DNA of 64,000 nucleotides from Amycolatopsis suaedae (GTDB lineage Bacteria; Actinomycetota; Actinomycetes; Mycobacteriales; Pseudonocardiaceae): the NCBI RefSeq assembly GCF_004214935.1, contig NZ_SFCC01000003.1, forward strand, positions 186,001 to 250,000. Reading direction: 5' to 3'. Positions within the stretch are counted from its first letter, which is position 1. Every line of letters starts with the position of its first letter. The notes below the pieces were generated by a model. That model was not told the origin of the DNA and searched no databases. It worked only from the letters and a program-made list of their open reading frames with translations. The translations under genes were made by a program, and so were the position numbers. Below are positions 8,470 through 16,875 of this stretch, piece by piece.

Positions 8470-8925
8470 TCACCGCCTGGTCAGGCGGACCACCGGGTAG
8501 CGCCGGTCGGACTTGCTCTGGTACTTCGCGTACCGGGGCTGGGCCTCGGCGATGCGCTGCCAGGCCGTGTCGAGTTCGCCGCCGTCGAGCCGTCGCGGCG
8601 TCACCGGGACGGCCTCGCGGCCCGGCATCTCGACGCTCACCCGCTCCGGCCGGGCCATCATGTTCGCGTACCAGTCGGGATTCTGGCTCCCGCCACCCGA
8701 CGCTACGATCAGCCAGCCGTCATCGCCGTCGGGGAACCAGGTGAGTGCGGTTTCCCTCGGCTGGCCGCTTCGCTTACCCACCGTGTTCAGGACCAGCATG
8801 TCCATGCCCATCATCCGGGCGCGGCCGCCGCGGATCTTCCTGACGGCGCGCGCGCCTGCCCGTACCTGCATCCAGCGGGAGAACTTCCCCGGCGTGCCGG
8901 GCTTGCGTGTCCGTGTCTCACTCAT
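8470..8925 (-). CDS. Nitroreductase-family deazaflavin (F420)-dependent oxidoreductase
   Basis: 151 residues of the Ddn/split-barrel family, which uses reduced F420. Seen in sequence: the core LVLNTVGKRSGQPRETALTW, then DGDDGWLIVASGGGSQNPDWYANM, then VTPRRLDGGELDTAWQRIAEAQP and a C-terminal PVVRLTRR, the usual family order. ATG 8925 was preferred to ATG 8937 because a GGAG lies inside the longer version at the correct distance. It follows the VOC gene 30 bases downstream on the same strand, so the two probably form a small detoxification-type operon. Substrate unknown. Confidence 0.8.
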   Translation of the reverse strand: MSETRTRKPGTPGKFSRWMQVRAGARAVRKIRGGRARMMGMDMLVLNTVGKRSGQPRETALTWFPDGDDGWLIVASGGGSQNPDWYANMMARPERVSVEMPGREAVPVTPRRLDGGELDTAWQRIAEAQPRYAKYQSKSDRRYPVVRLTRR

Positions 8926-8955
8926 CGTCGACTCCATCTTGTCTATCCACTGTGG

Positions 8956-9363
8956 TCACAGTTGCTGGATGCGCACCAGGTTTCCGGCGGGATCGCGGAA
9001 CGCGCAGTCGCGGATTCCCCACGGCTGCCGGGTGGGCTCCTGGACGACGTCCGCGCCGCCTGCCTGCACCTTCTCGAACGTGCCGTCGAGATCCCTGGTC
9101 GCCAGGTTGACGGCGGCGAAGGTGCCCTTGGCCATCATGTCGGTGATGGCGCGCCGTTCGTCCTCGCTGTAGTCCGGGTCGGCGGTGGGCGGCTGCAGGA
9201 CGATCGACGTGCCGGGCTGGCCGGGCGGGCCGATGGTGATCCAGTGCATGTCCCCGTACTCGACCTCCTTGCGCACCTCGAAGCCGAGGGTGTCGCGGTA
9301 GAACGCCAGCGAGGCGTCACGGTCGGTGTGGGGGAGGAAGGTCTCGTGAATGGTGATGTCCAT
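8956..9363 (-). CDS. VOC (glyoxalase/bleomycin resistance-like) family protein
   Basis: 135 residues with the paired beta-alpha-beta pattern of vicinal-oxygen-chelate proteins: ITIHETFLPHTDRDASLAFY at the start, GFEVRKEVEYGDMHWITIG in the first half, and DLDGTFEKVQAGGADVVQEP plus CAFRDPAGNLVRIQQL at the end. Candidate metal ligands (His and Glu) fall at usual places. Start ATG 9363 matches the family; ATG 9372 is three codons upstream and cannot be excluded. First gene of a probable two-gene unit with the F420-type oxidoreductase. Confidence 0.8.
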   Translation of the reverse strand: MDITIHETFLPHTDRDASLAFYRDTLGFEVRKEVEYGDMHWITIGPPGQPGTSIVLQPPTADPDYSEDERRAITDMMAKGTFAAVNLATRDLDGTFEKVQAGGADVVQEPTRQPWGIRDCAFRDPAGNLVRIQQL

Positions 9364-9432
9364 GGCGATCACGGTAGGTAGGGGCCGCGGCCCGGTGCTT
9401 CTCGATTCCTGATCGGTCCGGATGGAAATAGT

Positions 9433-9459
9433 TAGGAAAGTTTCCTATCAGTATTGACG
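9433..9459 (+). promoter_or_regulatory. Operator and -35 upstream of the beta-helix genes
   Basis: TAGGAAAGTTTCCTA (9433-9447) is an odd palindrome with 7-bp arms, followed by TTGACG (9454-9459), a good -35 hexamer. It stands about 90 bases before the start of the secreted beta-helix protein. Palindromes of this TTAGGAAA-TTTCCTA type recur upstream of secreted polysaccharide-active enzymes in actinomycetes; here the assignment is by position and shape only. No convincing -10 was found. Confidence 0.45.
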
Positions 9460-9534
9460 GGGCTCCGTCTCGCGTGTCACAACTGACGTGTTCGTGTTGA
9501 GCCCCCATCCCGCCGCCGCTGTGGAGGTTCGTAC

Positions 9535-11445
9535 ATGTCCAAACGGCTGTTCGCGTTGTCGTCGGCCTTGAGTTTGGCCGTGGCGCTGGCCGGGGTCGCG
9601 ATGTCGCAGGGGGCGGTGGCCCAGGCGGCGCCGCCGGACCTGGACACCTCGGCGGGTAACCGCCGGGCACCGGTCAGCGGGCTGTACGACTGGAGCAAGG
9701 CGGGCTACCGGGGCGGGGCCGACCTGCCCGGGCCCGGCGACATCAACAGCAACCAGAATTGCCAGATCACCGCGGCGGAGCTGGCGAGCCAGTTCAACGT
9801 CCGGCCCGGTGACGGCGCGGACGACACCACCGGTCTGCAGGCGGCGATCGACCAGGTGAAGTCGTCCTGCTCGGGCTCGGCAAGCTACACGAAGCTGAGC
9901 CTGATCACGCTGCCCGCCGGTGAGCTGAACGTGTCGCGCGAGCTGAGCGTCGACGCCGACTACCTGATCATCCGCGGCGCCGGCAAGGACGCCACCAAGG
10001 TCGTCTACCGGCCGGACCAGAACACGCTGTACGACGCGCTGACGCCGGACGGGTCGGACTGGGACGAGGACGGGATGACCCACGGCGCGGGCAAGGGCGG
10101 CTGGCTGTGGCCGGGCCGCGGCCTGTTCCGGGTGCAGTCCCGGGGCGTGCACTCCAGCTACTCCGGTGACTACCGGTCCGCACCGGAGAACCGCAAGGAC
10201 ATCTTCGAGGGCACGGTGAACGTGCACTGGAAGTCCGGGGTGAAGCTGAAGGCAAAGCCCGGTGACACCGGCTTCTCCGCCCGCGCGGGCGACCGGGTCG
10301 TCCACCTCGCGTCGGCCCCCGGCGCGCTGACGGCCGGGTCGCTGGTGAACATCCGCGCGGCCAACTCGCAGAAGTTCTACGAGTACCAGAAGGCCACGCC
10401 GACCCAGTGGCCGCTGCTGAACATGCACATGCGGCAGCAGATCTTCACGATCACCGCGGTCAACAGCTCACAGCGCACCATCACGCTGGACAAGCCGCTG
10501 GAGTACGACGTCCCGGTCAACTCCACTTCGGACGGTTCGGCGCCGATCGGTGGCGCGAACTACGACTCCAAGGCGGCACCGCTGGTCGATCCGGTCGTCG
10601 GCGTCGGGTTCGAGGACTTCTCGTTCACCCAGGACATGCCGAACCTGGACCCGGCGCAGGCACGCTACAACTACGGGAACATGGAGCCGAAGGCCCAGAT
10701 GCACGGCATCGTGTTCAAGTGGGCGGCGAACTCGTGGGTTCGCGGGATGCGGATGCAGATGACCGGGTCGCACCCGATCGTCACCGAGGAAGCGAAGAAC
10801 CTGCAGATCGAGCACAACGAACTGGACGGCTCCTGGAACAAGGGCAAGGGCGGCAACGGCTACTTCCGCGGCTCGCGGGTGTGGGACTCCCTCTACACCG
10901 GCAATGTCTCCCGGAACCTGCGGCACTTCACGTTCCAGTGGTCGGCCTCGGGCAACGTGGTGATCGGCAACGACTTCGACTCGGACCTGAACCTGCACGG
11001 CGGCTGGGAGCGCAACAACCTGTTCGAGCTCAACACCGTCCGCGTCCCGCACGACCACCGGCCGGGCAACTGCCGCGCCAACTGCGGTGACGAGGGCGGC
11101 GGCGCGCCCGACGACTCGAACTGGTTCCCCATCTGGTGGGGCGCGGGCAAGAAGGCCGTCAAGTGGTCCGGCGCGTCCGGTCCCCGCAACGTTTTCTTCA
11201 ACAACGCCATGACCAAGCAGCTCACCAGGAACGGCCCGTACACCGACTACTACCCCGACCGCAACCGGGTCTACCAGTTCGGCTGGAACGGCACCACCTT
11301 CGCCCACCTCGACGTGGGTGGCACGCCGATCAGCGACTGGGCGCACAACGAGCAACGCGACTACACCGGCGGGCACGGCGTGGACGCCACGAAGACCGAC
11401 AGTGCCCCGTCCCTGTTCCTGAAGAACGCCGGAGGGAAGCGATGA
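9535..11445 (+). CDS. Secreted right-handed beta-helix protein (pectate-lyase-like), large
   Basis: 636 residues. A signal peptide (about 1-31, ending AQA-AP) directs export. Residues about 75-100 carry FNVRPGDGADDTTGLQAAID, the entry motif of Pectate_lyase_3-type beta-helices. The middle has repeated turns such as VRGMRMQMTGSHPIVTEEAK and LQIEHNELDG, then GNVVIGNDFDSDLNLHGGWE. Cysteines near NCRANCGDEGGG may form a disulphide. RBS GGAGG lies 10 bases before ATG 9535. The stop overlaps the next gene's ATG, so both are made together. Polysaccharide lyase or glycoside hydrolase activity is likely, but the substrate is unknown. Confidence 0.75.
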   Translation: MSKRLFALSSALSLAVALAGVAMSQGAVAQAAPPDLDTSAGNRRAPVSGLYDWSKAGYRGGADLPGPGDINSNQNCQITAAELASQFNVRPGDGADDTTGLQAAIDQVKSSCSGSASYTKLSLITLPAGELNVSRELSVDADYLIIRGAGKDATKVVYRPDQNTLYDALTPDGSDWDEDGMTHGAGKGGWLWPGRGLFRVQSRGVHSSYSGDYRSAPENRKDIFEGTVNVHWKSGVKLKAKPGDTGFSARAGDRVVHLASAPGALTAGSLVNIRAANSQKFYEYQKATPTQWPLLNMHMRQQIFTITAVNSSQRTITLDKPLEYDVPVNSTSDGSAPIGGANYDSKAAPLVDPVVGVGFEDFSFTQDMPNLDPAQARYNYGNMEPKAQMHGIVFKWAANSWVRGMRMQMTGSHPIVTEEAKNLQIEHNELDGSWNKGKGGNGYFRGSRVWDSLYTGNVSRNLRHFTFQWSASGNVVIGNDFDSDLNLHGGWERNNLFELNTVRVPHDHRPGNCRANCGDEGGGAPDDSNWFPIWWGAGKKAVKWSGASGPRNVFFNNAMTKQLTRNGPYTDYYPDRNRVYQFGWNGTTFAHLDVGGTPISDWAHNEQRDYTGGHGVDATKTDSAPSLFLKNAGGKR

Positions 11446-12494
11446 GGAAGACAGCCCTGCTGGCCACGGCGACGCTGGCCCTGCTGACGATGGCGCCGGC
11501 CGGCCAGGCGGCACCGAACGCGGCGCTGGTCAACGTCGGCAACTCCGACGAACTGCGGGCCGCACTGGCCAACGCCCAGCCCGGCCAGACGATCACCCTC
11601 GCCGCCGGTACCTACCGGGGTTCGTTCGTCACGCAACGGGCGGGATCGGCGGGCAAGCCGATCACCCTCACCGGTCCCGCGAACGCGGTGCTGATCAACG
11701 ACGGCCCGTCCGGCAGCGCGCCGTCCTGCCCGGCACCCACGGCCGGCTGGGACTCCGGCTACGGGCTCTGGCTGTACAACGCCGCCTACTGGAACCTCAA
11801 GGGGTTCACCGTCGCCGAGTCCAAGAAGGGCATCGTGGTGGACAACTCGCACCACACGGTGATCGACGGCGTCCACGTGCACCACATCGACGAGGAGGCG
11901 GTGCACTTCCGCAAGTCCTCCGCGGACAGCGTCATCCGCAACTCGCGGATCACCGACACCGGCCTGGTGCAGAAGGGTTACGGCGAGGGCGTCTACATCG
12001 GCTCCGCCAAGTCGAACTGGTCCTGCCACGGCAACAGCGGCGGCGTCGACAAGTCCGACCGGGTCCAGGTGATCGGCAACAAGATCGGCCCCAACATCGC
12101 GGCGGAGCCGATCGACGTCAAGGAAGGCACGTTCGACGGCCTGATCCGTGGCAACACGTTCGACGGGCGGGGCATCACCGGCCAGAACTCGGCCGACTCG
12201 TGGGTCGACGTGAAGGGCATCGACTACACCATCGAGGACAACACCGGCACGTTCAGCAAACCGGGCACGTTCGCCAACGGATACGAGACGCACAACCCCA
12301 GCTCGTCCCCGTCGTTCCCGAACGGCTGCGGCAACGTGTGGCGCAACAACAAGTCCGACCTCGGCGGGGTGGGCGAGTACGCCATCAAGATCACCTCGAC
12401 GTCGAAGTGCCGGAGCAATCCGAATGTCGTCCACGCCTCGAACACCGTGACGGGAGCGACGAAGGGCCTGACCAACGTCCCGGTCACTCCCTGA
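11442..12494 (+). CDS. Secreted right-handed beta-helix protein, small
   Basis: 350 residues beginning at ATG 11442, which overlaps the upstream stop (ATGA) and has GGAGGGAAG just before it. Signal peptide about 1-23 (MRKTALLATATLALLTMAPA). It then reads like a NosD/pectate-lyase beta-helix: ELRAALANAQPGQTITLAAG, a WNLKGFTVAESKKGIVVDNS rung, VIDGVHVHHIDEEAVHFRKS, VIRNSRITDTGL and so on. Four or more cysteines in the second half suggest disulphides. With its larger neighbour it probably forms a two-enzyme extracellular polysaccharide-degrading pair. Confidence 0.75.
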   Translation: MRKTALLATATLALLTMAPAGQAAPNAALVNVGNSDELRAALANAQPGQTITLAAGTYRGSFVTQRAGSAGKPITLTGPANAVLINDGPSGSAPSCPAPTAGWDSGYGLWLYNAAYWNLKGFTVAESKKGIVVDNSHHTVIDGVHVHHIDEEAVHFRKSSADSVIRNSRITDTGLVQKGYGEGVYIGSAKSNWSCHGNSGGVDKSDRVQVIGNKIGPNIAAEPIDVKEGTFDGLIRGNTFDGRGITGQNSADSWVDVKGIDYTIEDNTGTFSKPGTFANGYETHNPSSSPSFPNGCGNVWRNNKSDLGGVGEYAIKITSTSKCRSNPNVVHASNTVTGATKGLTNVPVTP

Positions 12495-12504
12495 CCGGGA
12501 GCAC

Positions 12505-12536
12505 GACGGCGCCCGGGCCCCCGACCGGGCGCCGTC
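12505..12536. terminator. Bidirectional hairpin terminator
   Basis: GACGGCGCCCGG (12505-12516) and CCGGGCGCCGTC (12525-12536) form a perfect 12-bp stem with an 8-base loop between the convergent beta-helix and methyltransferase genes. Its 3' arm overlaps the methyltransferase stop codon. Confidence 0.8.
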
Positions 12537-13368
12537 ACCTGTCGCGGGAAGATCCTGCCCAGGAGACGGTGACCAGGTCGCGGCCGGACGAGCCGAGGTC
12601 GGGCGGCATGGCGGGATCGACGCCGAGGCCGGCCAGCGCCGCCTCGACGTCACCGGCTCGCTCGGGCGGCAGGCACAGCCTGCGCCGGGTGACGTCGACG
12701 AGTTCGCCCGCCGTCGCGTACTCGGCCCGTGCCGGGCGCCGCCAGCGGGTCACCTCGGCCCGGATCCCCAGCTGTTCCAGTACCCGCAGGAAGTCCTCCG
12801 CCGTGGGGCCGTCCGGCCTGCGTAGCCGGTGGAACCGCCACCACAGCTCGTTCAGCTCGGTCAGCGGGTGCGCCGCTGCCAGCTCCACCACCACCCGGCG
12901 GCGTGCGTGCGCGGCCAGCGCCCGGACGAACGGTTCCACGTCGGCGACGTTGTAGACCACGTTGCCGCACACCACGACGTCGGCGACCTCGGCCTGTCCG
13001 GCCACCCGCGGCCACGTGCCGCGCACCACGCGGCAGGGCACGCCGAGTGCCGCGGCCCGCCGCTCGAACGCGGACAGCAGTTCCGCGTCGGTGTCGACGC
13101 CGGTGACGTGTTCCACCGGCGCCCGGCCGGCCAGCGGGAGGCTGGTCGCGCCTGCCGCGACCCCGACGTCGAGCACGGTGCCCGGCTCGGTCAGCGCCGC
13201 GCGTGCCTCGGTGAACGTCGCGCCGGACGGTTCCGCGATCAGGGCGTCGGCGCGCCGGGCGAACATCTGCCGCGGCAGCACCCACGGCGTCTCGGCCGTC
13301 CGCCGGGTGAACTCCTCGGGGATGGCCCACCGCCGCAGGCTTTCCGCCCACTCCGTTGTCGCCGGCAT
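12535..13368 (-). CDS. Class I SAM-dependent methyltransferase
   Basis: 277 residues. The AdoMet-binding motif I is GTVLDVGVAAGATSLPLAG (about 63-81), followed by an acidic strand end VTGVDTDAELLSAFERRA and motif-IV-like DVVVCGNVVYNVADVEPF. The N- and C-terminal extensions are Arg-rich and not diagnostic. RBS GGGGCGGGAC precedes ATG 13368. It lies 12 bases after the MerR gene on the same strand, so it is probably co-transcribed and under the MerR-type promoter. This may mean drug- or metabolite-induced methylation, but the substrate is unknown. Confidence 0.7.
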   Translation of the reverse strand: MPATTEWAESLRRWAIPEEFTRRTAETPWVLPRQMFARRADALIAEPSGATFTEARAALTEPGTVLDVGVAAGATSLPLAGRAPVEHVTGVDTDAELLSAFERRAAALGVPCRVVRGTWPRVAGQAEVADVVVCGNVVYNVADVEPFVRALAAHARRRVVVELAAAHPLTELNELWWRFHRLRRPDGPTAEDFLRVLEQLGIRAEVTRWRRPARAEYATAGELVDVTRRRLCLPPERAGDVEAALAGLGVDPAMPPDLGSSGRDLVTVSWAGSSRDR

Positions 13369-13380
13369 GTCCCGCCCCGC

Positions 13381-14289
13381 TCAGCCGTGTGGCGCGACGT
13401 CGCGGACCGTGACCGGGTCGCCTTCCGAACCGAAGAAAGTCAGCTCCCGTGTCGCCCTGGTCAACGGCCGCAGGCCGTGCGCCCGGATGTACTCGTCGAT
13501 GGCCAGCCGCGGAGCGAACCCGGCGGCCATCGCGGCGTTCTCGTCCCCGAAGTCGACGTCCGCACGGCAGGACACCTCCAGCCGGTCGGGTAGCACTCCG
13601 GCGAGCACCCGGGTCTGCTCGCCGGCGAGTCGCTGCCCGATGTGCTCGGTGAACCCGGTCCAGTCGACCTCTCGCTGGTCGCGGCGGACCGGGCAGCACA
13701 CGAGCAGGTCCACTTCCGTCGCACCGGCCATGGTCGGCTGGTGGGTCGTCCAGAAGGGACCGTCGGCTTCGTTGTCGTAGTGACGCAGCGTGGACGCCAG
13801 CGCCGAGCGGTGCCGCGGGATCGTCTCGAACGTCGTCATGGACGACGCCGGCTCGAAGTCCTCCATCGCGAAGTGGACCACGGTTCCCACCCAGGGCTGC
13901 GCGGCGGCCTCGGCGGTGGTCACCGGCCACTCGTCCAGCGAGATGCCCCTGATGGCCCTCGCCATCTTCAGTGCGGTGTCCTCGTACAGGCGCCTGGCCC
14001 GCAGGCGTTCCTCGTATGCCTCGAGGTCCAGGTTCTCCGGGTCGGCGAGTTCGGCCAGTGGAACCCCCGCCTCGCGCAGGGCCCACAGGAGGTGCCCGTG
14101 CCGGGTCTGGGTGGCCGAGTACCACCGGTAACCGGTGGCCGGATCGGTCTCGACCGGTACCAGCAGGCCGCGCTCGTCGTAGAGACGCAGCGCCTTCGGA
14201 GTCAGACCGGTGACCATCGAGAACTCACCGATCGTCATGTGTGTGTCAGGGTTGCTGATCGTGCTGTCCCTTTCCGTGTGTCGAGTCAT
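13381..14289 (-). CDS. MerR-family regulator with C-terminal effector domain
   Basis: 302 residues from ATG 14289. The N-terminal winged HTH reads MTIGEFSMVTGLTPKALRLY, then DERGLLVPVETDPATGYRWY (about 18-57), the classical MerR motif. A coiled-coil linker follows, and from about 130 a GyrI-like/SRPBCC-like ligand domain ending LTFFGSEGDPVTVRDVAPHG. ATG 14289 fits a leaderless transcript from the MerR-type promoter directly upstream; a start at 14316 would place codons inside the promoter, and ATG 14238 is a shorter alternative. First gene of a unit with the methyltransferase. Confidence 0.8.
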   Translation of the reverse strand: MTRHTERDSTISNPDTHMTIGEFSMVTGLTPKALRLYDERGLLVPVETDPATGYRWYSATQTRHGHLLWALREAGVPLAELADPENLDLEAYEERLRARRLYEDTALKMARAIRGISLDEWPVTTAEAAAQPWVGTVVHFAMEDFEPASSMTTFETIPRHRSALASTLRHYDNEADGPFWTTHQPTMAGATEVDLLVCCPVRRDQREVDWTGFTEHIGQRLAGEQTRVLAGVLPDRLEVSCRADVDFGDENAAMAAGFAPRLAIDEYIRAHGLRPLTRATRELTFFGSEGDPVTVRDVAPHG

Positions 14290-14298
14290 GATGAACCG

Positions 14299-14329
14299 AT
14301 CTTGGGCCTTGCCCAAGGGGAAAGGTCAA
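14299..14329 (-). promoter_or_regulatory. MerR-type promoter with 19-base spacer and operator dyad
   Basis: On the minus strand TTGACC (14329-14324) and CAAGAT (14304-14299) are separated by 19 bases, the over-long spacing typical of MerR-controlled promoters. The spacer and -10 contain the dyad CTTGGGC-AAG-GCCCAAG (14317-14301). The predicted start point is within a few bases of ATG 14289. This implies autoregulation: MerR proteins untwist such promoters when they bind inducer. Confidence 0.65.
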
Positions 14330-14337
14330 CCCGGCGC

Positions 14338-15618
14338 TCAGATGTCGAGCTGCCGCACGCCGCCGCCGTGGTGCTGGATCCGGCTCGTGGTCACCTTGCC
14401 GCGCAGCCGGACGATCTCGTGCGGCTGCAGGCCGATGGCGACGCCGAACGCCTCGACGTCGGCGAACCCGCCCTGCCGCGTGCGTAGCTCGATCGCCGCA
14501 GCGACCCGTTGCGGTGTCATGCCCGGCAGGCGGGCCAGCTCCGGCGGCGGAGCCGTGTTCAGGTCCACGACCGGCCCCGGCGCGGCCTGCGGAACCGGCA
14601 GTTCCCGCGACGGCGGCCCGGGCGGGGCCAGTGGGGGCGGTGGGGCGAGCGGCTGACCGGCGCCCGGCGTCCCGGGTGCGGGGACGTGCACCTCGATCGT
14701 GTCGCCCTCGCGGACGTCACCCCTGGTCAGCCCGACGGTGAACACACCGGTGCCGCGCGCGCTCGGAACCATCACGTTGTTCCTGGACAGCGACGTAACC
14801 CGCAGGCCGGTGGCGACGACGGTGGACCGTTCGTTGAACGTCGTGCCCGCAGGCCGCAGCACCCGGACCATCGAGCCGACGGTGATCTGGTTGCTCTTCA
14901 CCTGCTCCGGCACCTCGACCGCGGCCACGACGCTCCCGTCGGGCAGCGGGTTGAGGCCGTGCACCACGGCGATGCCCTCGCGCTGTTCCAGGTACTCCTG
15001 TTCGGGCTCGTGGAAGCAGGCCAGCGCGTCACCGGGCATCGGCGGCACCTCGCACTGGAACCCGAGCAGCACGGTGCCCGGCTGACCCGCCCGCAGTTCC
15101 GGAACCGGGCCGACCGGGCCGAGCAGCCGCAGCACGCGCATCGGCAGCCCGCCGCCCCGGCCGCCGCGGAGCAGGCCGACCAGCGACCCCTCCCGCAGCA
15201 CGCCGCTGTGCTGGTGGACCTGCAGGCGAACGCCGGTGATCTCGTCGAACGCCGGCGCGTGGACCTGCGCGAGGCCGACCTGGCGGCTGGTGTCCGGCAG
15301 CGCCGTGTCGTCGCTGTACAGCTCCAGTGCGTCGCCGTTGCCGAGGTCGTCGCGTCCGGTGACGACGAAGACGTCCTTGAGGAAACCGGCCTCGGTCACC
15401 GGTTCGACGTCGCTGGAGAAGAACTTCTTCCGCACGACGATCCCGAGTCGCAGGTTGTCGGCGACGACCCGATCGAACCGGATCAGCCGGGCCCTGGCGC
15501 CGCGGGTGGCGCGTCCCGCGCTCACCTGCCCGCCGGGCAGCTCACCGAGGCCGGGGACCGAGACCGAGTTGTTGAGCGCCTTGCCGAACTCGATCAGTCC
15601 GATCCTGCGCTCGGTCAC
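14338..15618 (-). CDS. Helix-hairpin-helix protein of the Ycf46-like operon
   Basis: 426 residues from GTG 15618, whose GTGA overlaps the upstream stop. Residues 1-300 are beta-rich with no recognised family; segments such as VTAAVEV-like GSVVAAVEVPEQVKSNQI and GDVREGDTIEVHVPAPG recall small beta-barrels of translation factors. A Pro-rich linker (about 325-360) leads to a ComEA-like HhH domain, VVDLNTAPPPELARLPGMTP and RVAAAIELRTRQGGFADVEA, which usually contacts DNA or RNA. Last of five overlapping genes. The nucleic-acid link is an inference from the HhH domain. Confidence 0.6.
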   Translation of the reverse strand: MTERRIGLIEFGKALNNSVSVPGLGELPGGQVSAGRATRGARARLIRFDRVVADNLRLGIVVRKKFFSSDVEPVTEAGFLKDVFVVTGRDDLGNGDALELYSDDTALPDTSRQVGLAQVHAPAFDEITGVRLQVHQHSGVLREGSLVGLLRGGRGGGLPMRVLRLLGPVGPVPELRAGQPGTVLLGFQCEVPPMPGDALACFHEPEQEYLEQREGIAVVHGLNPLPDGSVVAAVEVPEQVKSNQITVGSMVRVLRPAGTTFNERSTVVATGLRVTSLSRNNVMVPSARGTGVFTVGLTRGDVREGDTIEVHVPAPGTPGAGQPLAPPPPLAPPGPPSRELPVPQAAPGPVVDLNTAPPPELARLPGMTPQRVAAAIELRTRQGGFADVEAFGVAIGLQPHEIVRLRGKVTTSRIQHHGGGVRQLDI

Positions 15619-16067
15619 GACGACGCGACCAGGGTGACGCTGATCGACTGGTCGGCGTTGGTGCGCTCGGACTCCACGCGCATCCCGGACTGGGCCGCCC
15701 GCTCCTTCAGCCGCTCGTAGACCTGCCGCTGGACCTCGGCGGCATAGGCGTTGTCGACGGACAGCACCAGCTGCTCGGCCTCGGCCGGGTTGATGGCCGG
15801 CCCGTCCACGTGGGCTGTCGCGACACCGTCGGCGTCGTAGGTGAACTGGATCCGCCTGCCCGCCCACGCCGCCGTCACGGTGTGCTCGTCGCTGGTGACC
15901 TGCGCGCGCAGCCCGGTGAGGGCCTTGGCGAGCAGGTCCCGGTGGCGCATCCGGGTGCGGACCGTGACCTGCGGCTGCCCGACGCCCTGCGCCTGGGTGT
16001 GCGCGGCGATCGTCGCGGCGTTGAGCTGGGCCAGTGCCTGGCTGCGCAGCTTGAGGATGACGCTCAT
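15615..16067 (-). CDS. DUF1257/Ycf35-like protein
   Basis: 150 residues. A DLLAKALTGL helix, an IQFTYDADGVATAHVDG hairpin, and the C-terminal LVLSVDNAYAAEVQRQVYER plus GMRVESERTNADQSISVTLV follow the DUF1257 (Ycf35) pattern, although similarity at the N-terminus is low. DUF1257 proteins accompany Ycf46-type AAA ATPases in cyanobacteria; their function is not established. ATG 16067 overlaps the radical-SAM stop (ATGA), and its own stop overlaps the next GTG, so it is tightly coupled on both sides. Confidence 0.6.
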   Translation of the reverse strand: MSVILKLRSQALAQLNAATIAAHTQAQGVGQPQVTVRTRMRHRDLLAKALTGLRAQVTSDEHTVTAAWAGRRIQFTYDADGVATAHVDGPAINPAEAEQLVLSVDNAYAAEVQRQVYERLKERAAQSGMRVESERTNADQSISVTLVASS

Positions 16068-16672
16068 CGGTTGTTCCTTTCGCGCACCGGCGCGAGCAGC
16101 GCCTCCAGTGCCTCGGTGGTGGCGAACCCGTTGAGGTCCACCGAGCCGTCGGGGGCGATCGTCAGTTCGAGCCGGTTCGGGGCGTCCAGTATGGACCGGT
16201 CGTAGCGGCCGGACAGGAAGTGGAAGCGCTGGTTGACCGAACCGACCCAGGGCCTGCTCGGCTCCGGCTGGTCCGCCAGGTACGGGCCGTCCACCAGCAG
16301 GTCGGTCGACGCCAGCAGCTCCGCGCAGTCCGGCCGCTGCCGCAGGTCCTCCAGCAGGTGCCCGGTGAACGTCATCACCGACAGCCCCTCCGCGCGGACG
16401 GCCGTGGCCAGCGCGCCGAGCGGTTCCGGCTGGTCGAACGGCTCACCGCCGAGCAGCGTCACGCCCTCGACGCCGTGCTCCGCCCTCGCCCGCAGCACCC
16501 GGTCCGCCGCCTCCCGCCACGGCATCAGCGTGCCGCCGCGGGTGGTCCAGGTCTGTGGGTTGAAGCAGCCGGGACAGCGGACAGTGCAGCCCTGCGTCCA
16601 CACCGCGCAGCGCAGGCCCGGCCCCTCCGCCGCGGTGACGTCGACGATCCGGTGGACGTTCAGGAGTTCCAT
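16064..16672 (-). CDS. Radical SAM activase-like protein (NrdG-type)
   Basis: 202 residues. The cluster motif is CTVRCPGC (CxxxCxxC) within VWTQGCTVRCPGCFNPQTW (about 25-43); GVTLLGGEPFDQPEPLGALA follows as the SAM-binding GGE motif, and LLVDGPYLADQPEPSRPWVG is the family's substrate-side motif. The layout is that of anaerobic ribonucleotide reductase activating enzymes, but no glycyl-radical enzyme is nearby. The start ATG 16672 lies inside the end of the DUF2997-like gene (13-base overlap). In this operon the enzyme may modify or activate a partner protein. Activity is inferred; the Fe-S and SAM motifs are directly visible. Confidence 0.8.
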   Translation of the reverse strand: MELLNVHRIVDVTAAEGPGLRCAVWTQGCTVRCPGCFNPQTWTTRGGTLMPWREAADRVLRARAEHGVEGVTLLGGEPFDQPEPLGALATAVRAEGLSVMTFTGHLLEDLRQRPDCAELLASTDLLVDGPYLADQPEPSRPWVGSVNQRFHFLSGRYDRSILDAPNRLELTIAPDGSVDLNGFATTEALEALLAPVRERNNR

Positions 16673-16875
16673 TGCGACTGCTGCTGCGACGCCGTGTTGT
16701 CGACCGTCGCCGACGTGCGCCGGTAGTCCTCGGTGAACTCCGACGACACCGTCTCCGCGTCGAGCAGGTCCTCCAGCAGCGGGATGTAGTCCAGGCATTG
16801 CGAACCCGTCATGCCGTGGGTCTTCGCGCTGATCGAGCCGTCCCGTCCGACGGTCACGGTCAACCGGTGCGTCAT
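16660..16875 (-). CDS. DUF2997-like small protein
   Basis: 71 residues, easily missed. ATG 16875 overlaps the AAA ATPase stop (ATGA). It reads [20 protein letters not shown], then GMTGSQCLDYIPLLEDLLDA, then a polar tail ending QQQSQWNS. The beta hairpin with DG turn followed by G-x-x-G-x-x-C and an LLEDLL helix is the DUF2997 pattern; the single conserved Cys (residue 27) could be a modification site. DUF2997 is found next to Ycf46-like AAA ATPases. Its small size suits a substrate or adaptor of the radical SAM enzyme or ATPase. Confidence 0.65.
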   Translation of the reverse strand: MTHRLTVTVGRDGSISAKTHGMTGSQCLDYIPLLEDLLDAETVSSEFTEDYRRTSATVDNTASQQQSQWNS

